Part shown: positions 25,936-33,809 of the stretch, in pieces | Layout: every line of letters begins with the position of its first letter | Position numbering within the stretch: position 1 is the stretch's first letter | Assembly (NCBI GenBank): GCA_016342325.1 | Contig: JAEINR010000001.1 | Location: forward strand, 1-64,000 | DNA: 64,000 nucleotides | Reading direction: 5' to 3' | Origin: Desulfobacterium sp. | Lineage (GTDB): Bacteria; Desulfobacterota; Desulfobacteria; Desulfobacterales; Desulfobacteraceae | Notes under the pieces: model-generated | Told to the model about the DNA's origin: nothing | What the model saw: the letters and a program-made list of their open reading frames with translations, nothing else | The model's database searches: none | Made by a program: the position numbers and the translations under genes

Positions 25936-26661
25936 TTAAACGTCCAGGGCCTGTTCCACTTCCCTCGCAATCCTGTCGGCGGCTGCGGCAGGATCGGCAG
26001 CCGTCCGTATGGGCCGGCCGACAACGATCAGATCAGCTCCCTGCTGAACAGCCATGCCAGGGGTGGTGATCCGCTGCTGGTCATCGTTGGCAACACTTCC
26101 CCAGGCCGGACGGATCCCCGGCGTCACTGCAAGGAACTCCTTGCCAAACCGCTTCTTGATGGCTGACGCCTCAAGTCCTGAACAAACGACCCCGGAACAC
26201 CCGCTATCATGGGCAAGGGCCGCCCGTTTAAGCACCAGGCCCTCGGTGTCTGCGACATATTCCTCTTTAAAACCGCACCCACGAACCACCGATGCATCGT
26301 TGTCCGTAAGCAGGGTGACCCCCAGAACCCGGGTCTGCCCCTTTCCGCCGGCCACCGCCATCTCAAGCATTTTCCGTGACGATGAGGTGTGGACGGTGAC
26401 AAGGTCCGCACCGGTCCGGGCAGCGCTTTCCATGGCCTTTTTAACGGTTGCCGAGATGTCGTGGAGCTTGAGATCAAGGAATATGCCTGCGGAACTCAAT
26501 TCCCTTACCCGCCTCACAATGGAAGGCCCCTGGTCGATGAAGAGCTCAAGCCCGATCTTGAACATGCCCACCCGGCCGTCAAGCAATCTGACAAGTTCCT
26601 CGGCCTCGGCTGCCGAAGACACGTCCAGGGGAAAGATGATACGACTGTTTCCTTTTTTCAT
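25936..26661 (-). CDS. pyrF: Orotidine 5'-phosphate decarboxylase
   Basis: 241 aa from ATG 26661, with GGAGGG just upstream; the open frame continues to 26736 but without a ribosome site. The catalytic DxKxxD motif is in FLDLKLHDIS, with N-terminal IIFPLDV, central VTVHTS, and a C-terminal VTPGIRP / VVGRPI phosphate-binding loop. It decarboxylates OMP to UMP, the last de novo pyrimidine step. It stands alone on the minus strand. Confidence 0.96.
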   Translation of the reverse strand: MKKGNSRIIFPLDVSSAAEAEELVRLLDGRVGMFKIGLELFIDQGPSIVRRVRELSSAGIFLDLKLHDISATVKKAMESAARTGADLVTVHTSSSRKMLEMAVAGGKGQTRVLGVTLLTDNDASVVRGCGFKEEYVADTEGLVLKRAALAHDSGCSGVVCSGLEASAIKKRFGKEFLAVTPGIRPAWGSVANDDQQRITTPGMAVQQGADLIVVGRPIRTAADPAAAADRIAREVEQALDV

Positions 26662-26764
26662 TGCAACCCTCCGATTCCATGCAAGCTGTAAAAAATAAAA
26701 TCCCGGCAAGATACGCCATCGAATCCCAAGTTTCAAGCCTAAAGTGAATCATACAACTTTATGG

Positions 26765-26794
26765 TTGAAACCTTTTAACTAATAATGGTATTAA
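26765..26794 (+). promoter_or_regulatory. Sigma-70-type promoter candidate for the CheD-HDOD operon
   Basis: TTGAAA (26765-26770) and TATTAA (26789-26794) are separated by 18 bases, in an AT-rich stretch about 60 bases upstream of ATG 26851. This placement argues against the upstream in-frame start at 26785. Confidence 0.4.
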
Positions 26795-26850
26795 ATGTAG
26801 TTTACGTGGTCAATCAAATAGTTGTAAGGGACAGGGGAGAAGGGTTTCAC

Positions 26851-28230
26851 ATGGAGAGATTCAGGAGAGAACACATTCCTGCAGGCAGCTTCAGGGCTGA
26901 AAAACAACAGCCGGTCCTGTTACAGGCGTTCCTCGGCACCTGTGTCGGCGTGGCCCTCTATGACAGGGTGGCAAAGGTGGGCGGGATGATTCACATCCTT
27001 CTTCCCGAACCGCCGTCGACCCCTCCCCATGAGTATCCTGAGAAATATGCCGCGACCGGGCTTCCGGCCCTGCTCAAGGCGCTCTTTGCCATGGGAGCGG
27101 ACCCGGTCAACCTGACCGCCACCGTTGCCGGCGGCGCCCTGGTAGCCCCTTTGAGCCAACTGGATGTGAGCCTCAATATCGGCGGCAGGTCCACGGAGAT
27201 CGCCCTTGGGATCCTCCAGCGCCACGGCATCCGGGTCGTCAAATCCGAGACCGGCGGCTTTTTCACCTGCACCCTTGAGTTAAACATGAACACCGGACAA
27301 TTTGCCATCAAACCGGCCTCACTCAAGCGGGACGTCACAGCCAAAGCGTTCAGCTTTACCCCGCCCACCTCCAAAGAGGTCGCCCAGACCATCAATAATC
27401 TCAAGCCGATCCCCCAGGCAGCCCTGAAGATCCTCAGCATGGTTCACGAAGAGCGCCACGACATCAAGGCGATCACCCAAGAGCTTGTCAAGGACCAGGT
27501 GCTGAGTGCCAGGGTGCTTCAAACATCGAACTCCGCCATGTTTGCCGGCAGAATTCGAATAGAGAGCATTGAAGATGCCGTGCTTCTCCTCGGTGAAACC
27601 CTGCTGGTAAGACTGATCATCACGGCCGCGGTCAAGACCTATTTCAACCAGGCAGGCGCTGAGGGTTACTCCCTGTGCAAGGGCGGAATCTTCTTCCACG
27701 CCGTGGGCTGCGGTGTGGCCGCAGAAAGAATCGCAACCCTCACCGGCAAGGCAAACCCGAAGATCGCATACACGGCAGGGCTTCTCCACGACATCGGCAA
27801 GGTGGTGCTGGACCAGTACATCACCCAGGCCTGTCCCCTCTTTTTCCGGGGCATCCACCACGACGGCACCGCAGCCCTTGACCTGGAAAAAAAGATCCTC
27901 GCCATGACCCATTGCGATACCGGAGCCCTCCTTGCTAAAAATTGGAACTTCGCCCCTGCCCTCACCGACGTGATTCGTTTTCACCACACCCCGGAAAAGG
28001 CAACAGACCACAAAGACCTGGTCAGGATCGTGTTTCTTGCAGATCTTCTGATGTCCAGGTTCAACGCCGGGCTGGAACTTGAAAAGATCAAAACAACAAA
28101 TCTAATGACCATTCTTGACAATCTCGGGCTCACCGTTCTTGACCTCCCAAGCCTCATAGATTCGATTCCCCTGGGTTCCTTTGACATAAAAGACCAGACA
28201 TCATCACCCACCACGAAGGTTCATTCATGA
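26851..28230 (+). CDS. CheD-HDOD fusion protein
   Basis: About 459 aa from ATG 26851 (GGGGAGAAGG upstream). The N-terminal 155 residues are CheD-like, with Cys31 in LGTCVG and His48 in GGMIHILLP at the normal 17-residue spacing. The position six before the Cys, Thr in the CheD catalytic triad, is Gln25 here. The rest (about 185-400) is an HDOD domain: LKPIPQAALKILSMV, LLGETLLVRLI, YTAGLLHDIGKVVLD, ending in a helical tail. HDOD proteins are signalling scaffolds, usually without nuclease or phosphodiesterase activity. It overlaps selA by four bases. The fusion could act on receptors or bind CheX/CheC as a sensor; this is inference. Confidence 0.85.
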   Translation: MERFRREHIPAGSFRAEKQQPVLLQAFLGTCVGVALYDRVAKVGGMIHILLPEPPSTPPHEYPEKYAATGLPALLKALFAMGADPVNLTATVAGGALVAPLSQLDVSLNIGGRSTEIALGILQRHGIRVVKSETGGFFTCTLELNMNTGQFAIKPASLKRDVTAKAFSFTPPTSKEVAQTINNLKPIPQAALKILSMVHEERHDIKAITQELVKDQVLSARVLQTSNSAMFAGRIRIESIEDAVLLLGETLLVRLIITAAVKTYFNQAGAEGYSLCKGGIFFHAVGCGVAAERIATLTGKANPKIAYTAGLLHDIGKVVLDQYITQACPLFFRGIHHDGTAALDLEKKILAMTHCDTGALLAKNWNFAPALTDVIRFHHTPEKATDHKDLVRIVFLADLLMSRFNAGLELEKIKTTNLMTILDNLGLTVLDLPSLIDSIPLGSFDIKDQTSSPTTKVHS

Positions 28231-29639
28231 CAGCGACCAACACACAGGATATTCTCAGAAAGCTTCCCGGGGTAGACTCCCTTCTGGAACTTGCCAAAAC
28301 CGACACCGCCACCGAGGAGATCCCCCCCAGGGTGCTCAAGACCGCCATCCGGCAAACCCTGGAGCGCCTCAGAAGCCGAATACGCAAGGGAGACACGGCA
28401 AACGTTTCCCCCGACAACTGCCTTGCCACGGCCCTAGCCATGGCCCGAAAGGTGCTGAAACCCAAGCTTGTTCCCTGCATCAACGCCACCGGGGTGGTGC
28501 TCCACACCAACCTTGGCAGGGCCTTGCTTTGCGACGATGCCCTTTCAAACATCACCACCATCGCGTCCGGCTACTCCAACCTGGAGTTCAACATCGAAAC
28601 CGGAAAGCGGGGCATCCGCTACGCGGCCGTTGAAGACCTCCTCTGCGAACTCACCGGGGCCGAGGCGGCCATGGCAGTCAATAACAATGCCGGGGCCGTG
28701 CTCCTGTGCCTGGACACCCTGGCAAACGGCAGGGAGGTGATCGTCTCCCGGGGGGAGCTTGTGGAGATCGGCGGATCCTTCAGAATCCCGGACGTCATGG
28801 CAAAGAGCGGCGGCATCCTCAAGGAGGTGGGCGCCACCAACCGCACCCATCTGAAAGATTACGAGACCGCCATCACTGACGAGACCGCCATGCTTCTCAA
28901 GGTTCACACGAGCAATTACCGCATCCAGGGATTCACCAAGAGCGTCTCCCTGCCGGAACTTGCCGCCCTGGGTAAGGAGAGAAAGGTCCAGGTGATGGAG
29001 GATCTCGGCAGCGGCACCCTCATCGATTTTTCAAAATACGGACTGGCCAAGGAGCCAACGGTGTCCGATTCCGTGGCCTCGGGTGCCGACATCGTCACCT
29101 TCAGCGGAGACAAGCTCCTGGGCGGTCCCCAGACCGGCATCATCGTGGGAAAACGCGCGGCCATCGAGAAGATCAAGACCAATCCCCTCACCCGGGCCCT
29201 TCGCATCGACAAGCTGACCCTGGCCTCCCTGGAATCCACCCTCCGTCTCTACCGCAACGAGGCTGAAGCCGTTGAAAAGATCCCCACCCTGCGGATGCTT
29301 TCCCAGAGCTTTGAACAGACGAAAAAACGGGCAGAACCCCTGCTCCAGGAAATCCAGGAGCGGGTTAAGGCGTCAGCGGTTGTAGAATATGCAGATCTGT
29401 CCTCCCGCACCGGAGGGGGGGCCTTTCCGGAGCTGGCCCTTCCCAGTCGGTGCATCGCCATCAGCCCCCTGGCAATGTCAGCGGCCCACCTGGAAAAAAG
29501 AATGCGCATGAACACGCCTGCCATCATCGGCAGGATCGACAATAACAGATTCATCATTGATCCCAGAACCTTGCAGCAGGGGGATACGCAAACCATCGCA
29601 GATGCCCTTGCCACAATCCTATTAGAGAACAAGAGATGA
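28227..29639 (+). CDS. selA: L-seryl-tRNA(Sec) selenium transferase
   Basis: 470 aa, full length. PLP-dependent enzyme with the Schiff-base lysine in FSGDKLLGGPQTGIIVG, plus NATGVVLHTNLGRA and YSNLEFNIETGKRG. It converts Ser-tRNA(Sec) to Sec-tRNA(Sec) with selenophosphate, so the organism probably makes selenoproteins. It starts in the stop of the CheD-HDOD gene and its own stop overlaps the next start. selB, selC and selD, often linked to selA, are not in the window. Confidence 0.97.
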   Translation: MTATNTQDILRKLPGVDSLLELAKTDTATEEIPPRVLKTAIRQTLERLRSRIRKGDTANVSPDNCLATALAMARKVLKPKLVPCINATGVVLHTNLGRALLCDDALSNITTIASGYSNLEFNIETGKRGIRYAAVEDLLCELTGAEAAMAVNNNAGAVLLCLDTLANGREVIVSRGELVEIGGSFRIPDVMAKSGGILKEVGATNRTHLKDYETAITDETAMLLKVHTSNYRIQGFTKSVSLPELAALGKERKVQVMEDLGSGTLIDFSKYGLAKEPTVSDSVASGADIVTFSGDKLLGGPQTGIIVGKRAAIEKIKTNPLTRALRIDKLTLASLESTLRLYRNEAEAVEKIPTLRMLSQSFEQTKKRAEPLLQEIQERVKASAVVEYADLSSRTGGGAFPELALPSRCIAISPLAMSAAHLEKRMRMNTPAIIGRIDNNRFIIDPRTLQQGDTQTIADALATILLENKR

Positions 29640-30949
29640 CAAAAAACACCCCCCTCAGCGATACTGGAAACGGCTTCTCGTCAAGGGAGGTCCATTTTCT
29701 AAAGTCCGATTCAAAACATGAAAAGCCTGCTGATTTCGTTCCAAAGGACTATTTCACGGACAGGATCCTCTCAGAAAAATCATGGATGAAATCGTTTACC
29801 GACGCCCTGGAAAATGCCAAAATCCCAGACAATTGTTTTATCTGCGGCGTACTTCAGCAGCGCCTCACCCCGGACACCCCCCAGGAGGAGACCCCGGTCA
29901 CGGCGGCCAACGTTCTTCTTGACGCATGGGTAGGCCCGGGCACCGGCATCTGGAAAAGGATCGACCACACCTGTGTTGTTGTCGCCCTGTGGGATGGGAA
30001 TGACACCGCTTCCCTGGATCGACTTACCCTGATCAAGGAAGCCATGGCCGCAGAACTTGACAATGATCCCACCCTGGGAATCGCCCTGTTCCCCTTCATG
30101 GACTTTACCCGGACAGAAACCTTTTACAATGCAGCCAAGGCCGTCGACCATGCCGCCTTTTTCGGACCTGGCAGCGAGGCGCGTTTCAATGATGTCTCCC
30201 TGAACATCAGTGGAGACAGGCTTTACCAGATGGGCCGCACCAGCGACGCAACCCGGGAGTACCAGAGGGGCCTTGAAATCAATCCGAGCAACACCAACCT
30301 CATTAACAGCCTGGGGGTTTGCCACGGCATGGCCAACGATCCCCAAAAGGCAAAAGAGGTGTTTAAACAGGCCATCGAAACAAATCCTGCAGAGGTGATG
30401 GCCATTTACAACATGGGCCTTGTCTGCGACATCCTGGGAAATAAGAAGCGAGCCATCCAGTACATGGAACAGGCAAGCCGCCTTGACGACGCTATTTTCG
30501 AGGTGGAGCTCACGGCCGGAAACCTGCTTTTCAAGGCCCAGGCGTTCGACCGGGCCCTTGTCCACCTCGCCCGTGCCGGCTTGCTCAATGGCAAATCAAG
30601 CATCCCGTGTAAGCTCATGGGGGAGTGCTACCTTGAAACAGACCGCATCGACAAGGCCATTGTTGAATTCAAACGGGCCGTCAAGCTCAATCCGTCGGAC
30701 GCAGCCGCCCTGTCCGGCCTGGCCCACGCCTTTGGCCTGAAAGAGAAAAACCTTGAGATCGCCATCACCCTGGCCAAAGAGAGCATAATGATCGATCCTG
30801 CCACGCCACTTTTCCGCTCGCGCCTTGGCCGACTCTACCTGAAGACAGGCCAAGACGACCTGGCCCGGATCGAATTTGATACAGCAACACAGCAACGCGG
30901 GGCAGAGGACTCTTCAAGCCAGGAGGCCCAGGAGAAGAAATCTGCCTGA
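29636..30949 (+). CDS. Tetratricopeptide-repeat protein with possible degenerate GGDEF-like N-terminal half
   Basis: 437 aa. Residues 1-190 have no clear family; the stretch VVVALWDGNDTASL...GIALFPF...AKAVDHAAFFG has the strand-helix order of a GGDEF fold but lacks the catalytic motif, so this is only a weak resemblance. Residues about 195-425 form at least six TPR units (e.g. GDRLYQMGRTSDATREYQRG, NMGLVCDILGNKKRAIQYME). No signal peptide; probably a cytoplasmic scaffold. It overlaps the selA stop by four bases and is the last gene of that operon. Confidence 0.8.
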   Translation: MTKNTPLSDTGNGFSSREVHFLKSDSKHEKPADFVPKDYFTDRILSEKSWMKSFTDALENAKIPDNCFICGVLQQRLTPDTPQEETPVTAANVLLDAWVGPGTGIWKRIDHTCVVVALWDGNDTASLDRLTLIKEAMAAELDNDPTLGIALFPFMDFTRTETFYNAAKAVDHAAFFGPGSEARFNDVSLNISGDRLYQMGRTSDATREYQRGLEINPSNTNLINSLGVCHGMANDPQKAKEVFKQAIETNPAEVMAIYNMGLVCDILGNKKRAIQYMEQASRLDDAIFEVELTAGNLLFKAQAFDRALVHLARAGLLNGKSSIPCKLMGECYLETDRIDKAIVEFKRAVKLNPSDAAALSGLAHAFGLKEKNLEIAITLAKESIMIDPATPLFRSRLGRLYLKTGQDDLARIEFDTATQQRGAEDSSSQEAQEKKSA

Positions 30950-30975
30950 CAGCGGGTTATCCCGGAGAAAAATTA

Positions 30976-31545
30976 ATGAAACAACACATACTTGACACCC
31001 TGGAAGAGAGCATCTCCGTTAAAAAGGAGTTCATCTCGACCCACACCGCCCTGATCGAAAAGGCAGCCCTGTTCCTGGCCCAGGCCCTGGACAAGGGCAA
31101 CAAGATCCTCTTATTCGGCAACGGCGGCTCTGCCGCCGATGCCCAGCACATTGCCGCGGAATTCGTCAACCGGTTCCAGATCGAGCGCCCGCCCCTTGCC
31201 GCCATTGCGCTTACCTGCGACACCTCGGTGATCACCAGCATCGGCAACGACTACGCGTTTGAGGATATTTTCCTCAAACAGGTCCAGGCCCTGGGCAAAC
31301 CCGGGGATGTCGTCATGGCCATCACCACCAGCGGCAACTCCCCCAATGTTATCAAGGCGGTGAAAGCGGCGCGATCCATGGAAATGACCATCATGGGTCT
31401 ATCCGGGGGGAAAGGCCGTTTAAAGGAGCTCTCCGATTTTCCCTTTGCCGTAAACGCCACATCCACTGCAAGGATCCAGGAAACCCATATCACCCTTGCC
31501 CATATCCTCTGTGATCTCACGGAAAGGAGCCTGTTCAATGGCTAA
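30976..31545 (+). CDS. gmhA: Sedoheptulose-7-phosphate isomerase (SIS domain)
   Basis: 189 aa, the usual GmhA length. SIS fold with GNGGSAADAQHIAAEFVNRF, ITTSGNSPNVIKA and a C-terminal QETHITLAHILCD helix carrying metal-binding His. It makes D-glycero-D-manno-heptose 7-phosphate for the LPS inner core, supporting a Gram-negative host. It overlaps the next gene by eight bases and lies 26 bases after the TPR gene, so it may share that transcript. Confidence 0.93.
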   Translation: MKQHILDTLEESISVKKEFISTHTALIEKAALFLAQALDKGNKILLFGNGGSAADAQHIAAEFVNRFQIERPPLAAIALTCDTSVITSIGNDYAFEDIFLKQVQALGKPGDVVMAITTSGNSPNVIKAVKAARSMEMTIMGLSGGKGRLKELSDFPFAVNATSTARIQETHITLAHILCDLTERSLFNG

Positions 31546-32500
31546 TCAAATAACACCGGTGGACCTTACCAAGATCACCACCTACAGTATTAAGGATAGA
31601 AAAAGCAAGGTCAGCGTTGATGATTTTGCAACCCCCTGGACACCCGGAGAACGCTTTTCCACCTTTCTTGAACGACTGCCGGCCATCCTTGCAGGCGAGG
31701 ACCTCAATGGGGTGATAAATGCCATTGCCAAGGCAAAGGCCGACAACCGGCAGATCTTCCTCGCCATGGGTGCCCATGTGATCAAGGTGGGCCTCAACCC
31801 CATCCTCATCGACCTCATGGACCGGGGCCTGATCAACATGCTCTCCATGAACGGCGCAGGCATCATCCACGACCTGGAAGTTGCCATGGGTGGCAAAACC
31901 TCGGAAGATGTTGCCGCCTCCATGGGGGACGGTGGTTTTGGCATGGCAGAGGAAACCTCGGTCTTTCTTGGCCGGGCCATCAAGGCGGCCGCAAAGGAGA
32001 ACAAGGGACTGGGCCGGGCCGTGGGCGATCTTATCAACCAAGAGAAAATGCCCTTCAGGGAGATGAGCCTCACCGCCACCGGTGCCCGCCTCGACATTCC
32101 GGTAACGGTCCACGTGGCCATGGGCACCGACATCATTCACATGCATCCGGATTTTGATCCGGCGGCCTGCGGGGCGGCCTCCCACCTGGACTTCAGGATC
32201 TTTTCAGCAATGGTGGCCCGACTTGAACAGGGCGTGTTCATCAATGCTGGTTCAGCCGTGATTCTGCCGGAGGTGTTTTTAAAGGCCTTGACCCTTGTGA
32301 GAAATCTGGGCCACACCCCGGACAACTTCACCACGGTGAACCTTGATTTCATCCGCCACTACCGGCCCATGACCAATGTGGTGAACCGCCCAACCCTTAA
32401 GGGGGGCAAGGGTTACAGCATCGTGGGCCACCACGAGATTCTCATCCCCCTGATAGCGGCCGGAGTGATCGAAAAAACAGATCAATCCTTGCAAAAATAG
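31538..32500 (+). CDS. Conserved-looking protein of unknown function, possible deoxyhypusine-synthase-like fold
   Basis: 320 aa from ATG 31538, which has AAAGGAG upstream; the in-frame start at 31496 is poorer. Glycine-rich segments IFLAMGAHVIKVGLNPIL, INMLSMNGAGIIHDLEVA, VAMGTDIIHMHPDF and FINAGSAVILPEVFLKAL suggest a soluble Rossmann-type fold. The GAGIIHD stretch distantly recalls deoxyhypusine synthases, but the catalytic lysine region is not evident. Many His residues (HVAMGTDIIHMHP, VGHHEILIP) could bind metal. It overlaps gmhA by eight bases, so the two are probably cotranslated; an enzyme of sugar or envelope metabolism is possible. I do not recognise it with certainty. Confidence 0.8.
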   Translation: MANQITPVDLTKITTYSIKDRKSKVSVDDFATPWTPGERFSTFLERLPAILAGEDLNGVINAIAKAKADNRQIFLAMGAHVIKVGLNPILIDLMDRGLINMLSMNGAGIIHDLEVAMGGKTSEDVAASMGDGGFGMAEETSVFLGRAIKAAAKENKGLGRAVGDLINQEKMPFREMSLTATGARLDIPVTVHVAMGTDIIHMHPDFDPAACGAASHLDFRIFSAMVARLEQGVFINAGSAVILPEVFLKALTLVRNLGHTPDNFTTVNLDFIRHYRPMTNVVNRPTLKGGKGYSIVGHHEILIPLIAAGVIEKTDQSLQK

Positions 32501-32586
32501 GCCATAACTTGTACATTGCCTTCTTGACTGTTTCGTATAAATGAGCACCATTTAGGAATGAGCCACAGGCTCTTAAAATAAGGATA

Positions 32587-32616
32587 AACCCGAATCTTGA
32601 GCAATGGATTCGGGTT
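32587..32616 (+). other. Hairpin upstream of fmdB-hemC
   Basis: AACCCGAATC (32587-32596) pairs with GATTCGGGTT (32607-32616), a perfect 10-base stem with a 10-base loop, ending 18 bases before the fmdB start. There is no U-run, so it is more likely a 5' leader structure than a terminator. Confidence 0.4.
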
Positions 32617-32634
32617 CCAGAGAGGTTACAAGAA

Positions 32635-32877
32635 ATGCCCATATTTGAGTACAAATGCAACAAGTGTGATAAGACGTTTGAGACCCTGGTCCTGGGCAGT
32701 GACGTGCCCGAGTGCCCCGCCTGCAAAAGCGAGGACCTTTCAAGACTCATGTCAAAATGCGGTTTTGTCACGCAATCATCAGGATCCTCCGATGGCGGCC
32801 AGTCGATATCCGCCTCCTCCTCTTCATCTTCCTGCAGCGGCTGCTCGGCGACCAGCTGCTCCACATGTGGCAGCTGA
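32635..32877 (+). CDS. FmdB-family zinc-ribbon protein
   Basis: 80 aa. MPIFEYKCNKCDKTFE and CPACKSEDLSRL form a CxxC...CxxC zinc ribbon, the FmdB signature (putative regulatory protein family). The tail is a Ser/Cys-rich stretch (SSSSSSCSGCSATSCSTC) typical of deltaproteobacterial members. Its function is not established. It ends 8 bases before hemC, so it is probably the first gene of the tetrapyrrole operon. Confidence 0.9.
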   Translation: MPIFEYKCNKCDKTFETLVLGSDVPECPACKSEDLSRLMSKCGFVTQSSGSSDGGQSISASSSSSSCSGCSATSCSTCGS

Positions 32878-32885
32878 TAATTACT

Positions 32886-33809
32886 ATGAAAAAGACAATC
32901 ATAATAGGAACCAGGGGAAGCAAGCTTGCCCTGTGGCAGACCAATTGGGTAAAGCAGCAGATCCAGCAAGGGTTTCCCGAACTTAAGGTCGAGATCGTCA
33001 CCATTAAGACAACCGGTGACATGATCACGGACCGCCCCCTGGCAGCCGTCGGCGGCAAGGGACTCTTTGTCAAAGAAATTGAAAAAGCCCTGCTGGAGTC
33101 ATCCATCGACATTGCCGTTCACAGCATGAAGGACATGCCCGGGGATCTCCCGGACGGCCTTGAAATCGGTGCCATACCCGAGCGGGAAAACCCCTTTGAC
33201 GTCCTGATCTCAAAGGACAACCTCCGCCTTGACCAGTTGCCCAAGGGCGCCAGGGTGGGAACCAGCAGCCTCAGGCGTGCGTCCCAGATCAAACACGCCC
33301 GGCCCGATATAGAGACCGCCTCCATCCGGGGGAACCTCGATACCCGGCTCAAGAAACTCGCTGCAGGGGAATTTGACGCAACCCTTCTAGCTGCTGCCGG
33401 TCTTCACCGCCTGGGCATGAAGGAGAAGATCAGCCAGTACCTGGATGAAGACATCATGCTGCCCGCCGTGGGCCAGGGTGCCCTGTGTATCGAATCCCGG
33501 GAAGGCGATGGAGAACTTGCGCCGATCCTTGCATTTCTCAACCATCCTGAAACCAACACTGTGGTTACGGCAGAGCGGGCCTTTTTAAAGCGTCTCGAAG
33601 GAAGCTGCCACATTCCGGTGGCCTGTTTCGGCAGGCTTGAGAACGACCAGGTGGTTTTAACGGGCGTGGTTGCCTCTGAAAACGGGGAGACCGTCATCAA
33701 AGAGGTTGTCACCGGAAATGCGGCCAACGTTAAGCAGACAGGCATTGACCTTGCGGAGACACTCCTTTCCAGGGGTGCCGATAAAATTTTGGAGAATTTG
33801 AACAGCTGA
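32886..33809 (+). CDS. hemC: Hydroxymethylbilane synthase (porphobilinogen deaminase)
   Basis: 307 aa from ATG 32886 (MKKTIIIGTRGSKLALWQT). The open frame reaches back to 32712, but that part overlaps fmdB in another frame and is not real. The dipyrromethane-carrying Cys is in LEGSCHIPVA; the active-site region VHSMKDMPGDLP and the arginine-rich GTSSLRRASQ are present. It joins four porphobilinogens into hydroxymethylbilane. Its stop overlaps the next start by one base. Confidence 0.97.
   Translation: MKKTIIIGTRGSKLALWQTNWVKQQIQQGFPELKVEIVTIKTTGDMITDRPLAAVGGKGLFVKEIEKALLESSIDIAVHSMKDMPGDLPDGLEIGAIPERENPFDVLISKDNLRLDQLPKGARVGTSSLRRASQIKHARPDIETASIRGNLDTRLKKLAAGEFDATLLAAAGLHRLGMKEKISQYLDEDIMLPAVGQGALCIESREGDGELAPILAFLNHPETNTVVTAERAFLKRLEGSCHIPVACFGRLENDQVVLTGVVASENGETVIKEVVTGNAANVKQTGIDLAETLLSRGADKILENLNS

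Noticed and set aside
25896-25950. CAGGCCCTGG / CCAGGGCCTG inverted repeat between lysC and pyrF as a terminator
   Set aside because: One arm is inside the pyrF coding end, the loop is 35 bases and there is no T-run; it may be chance.
32712-32885. N-terminal extension of hemC overlapping fmdB
   Set aside because: The zinc-ribbon protein in the other frame is well supported, and ATG 32886 gives the standard HemC N-terminus.
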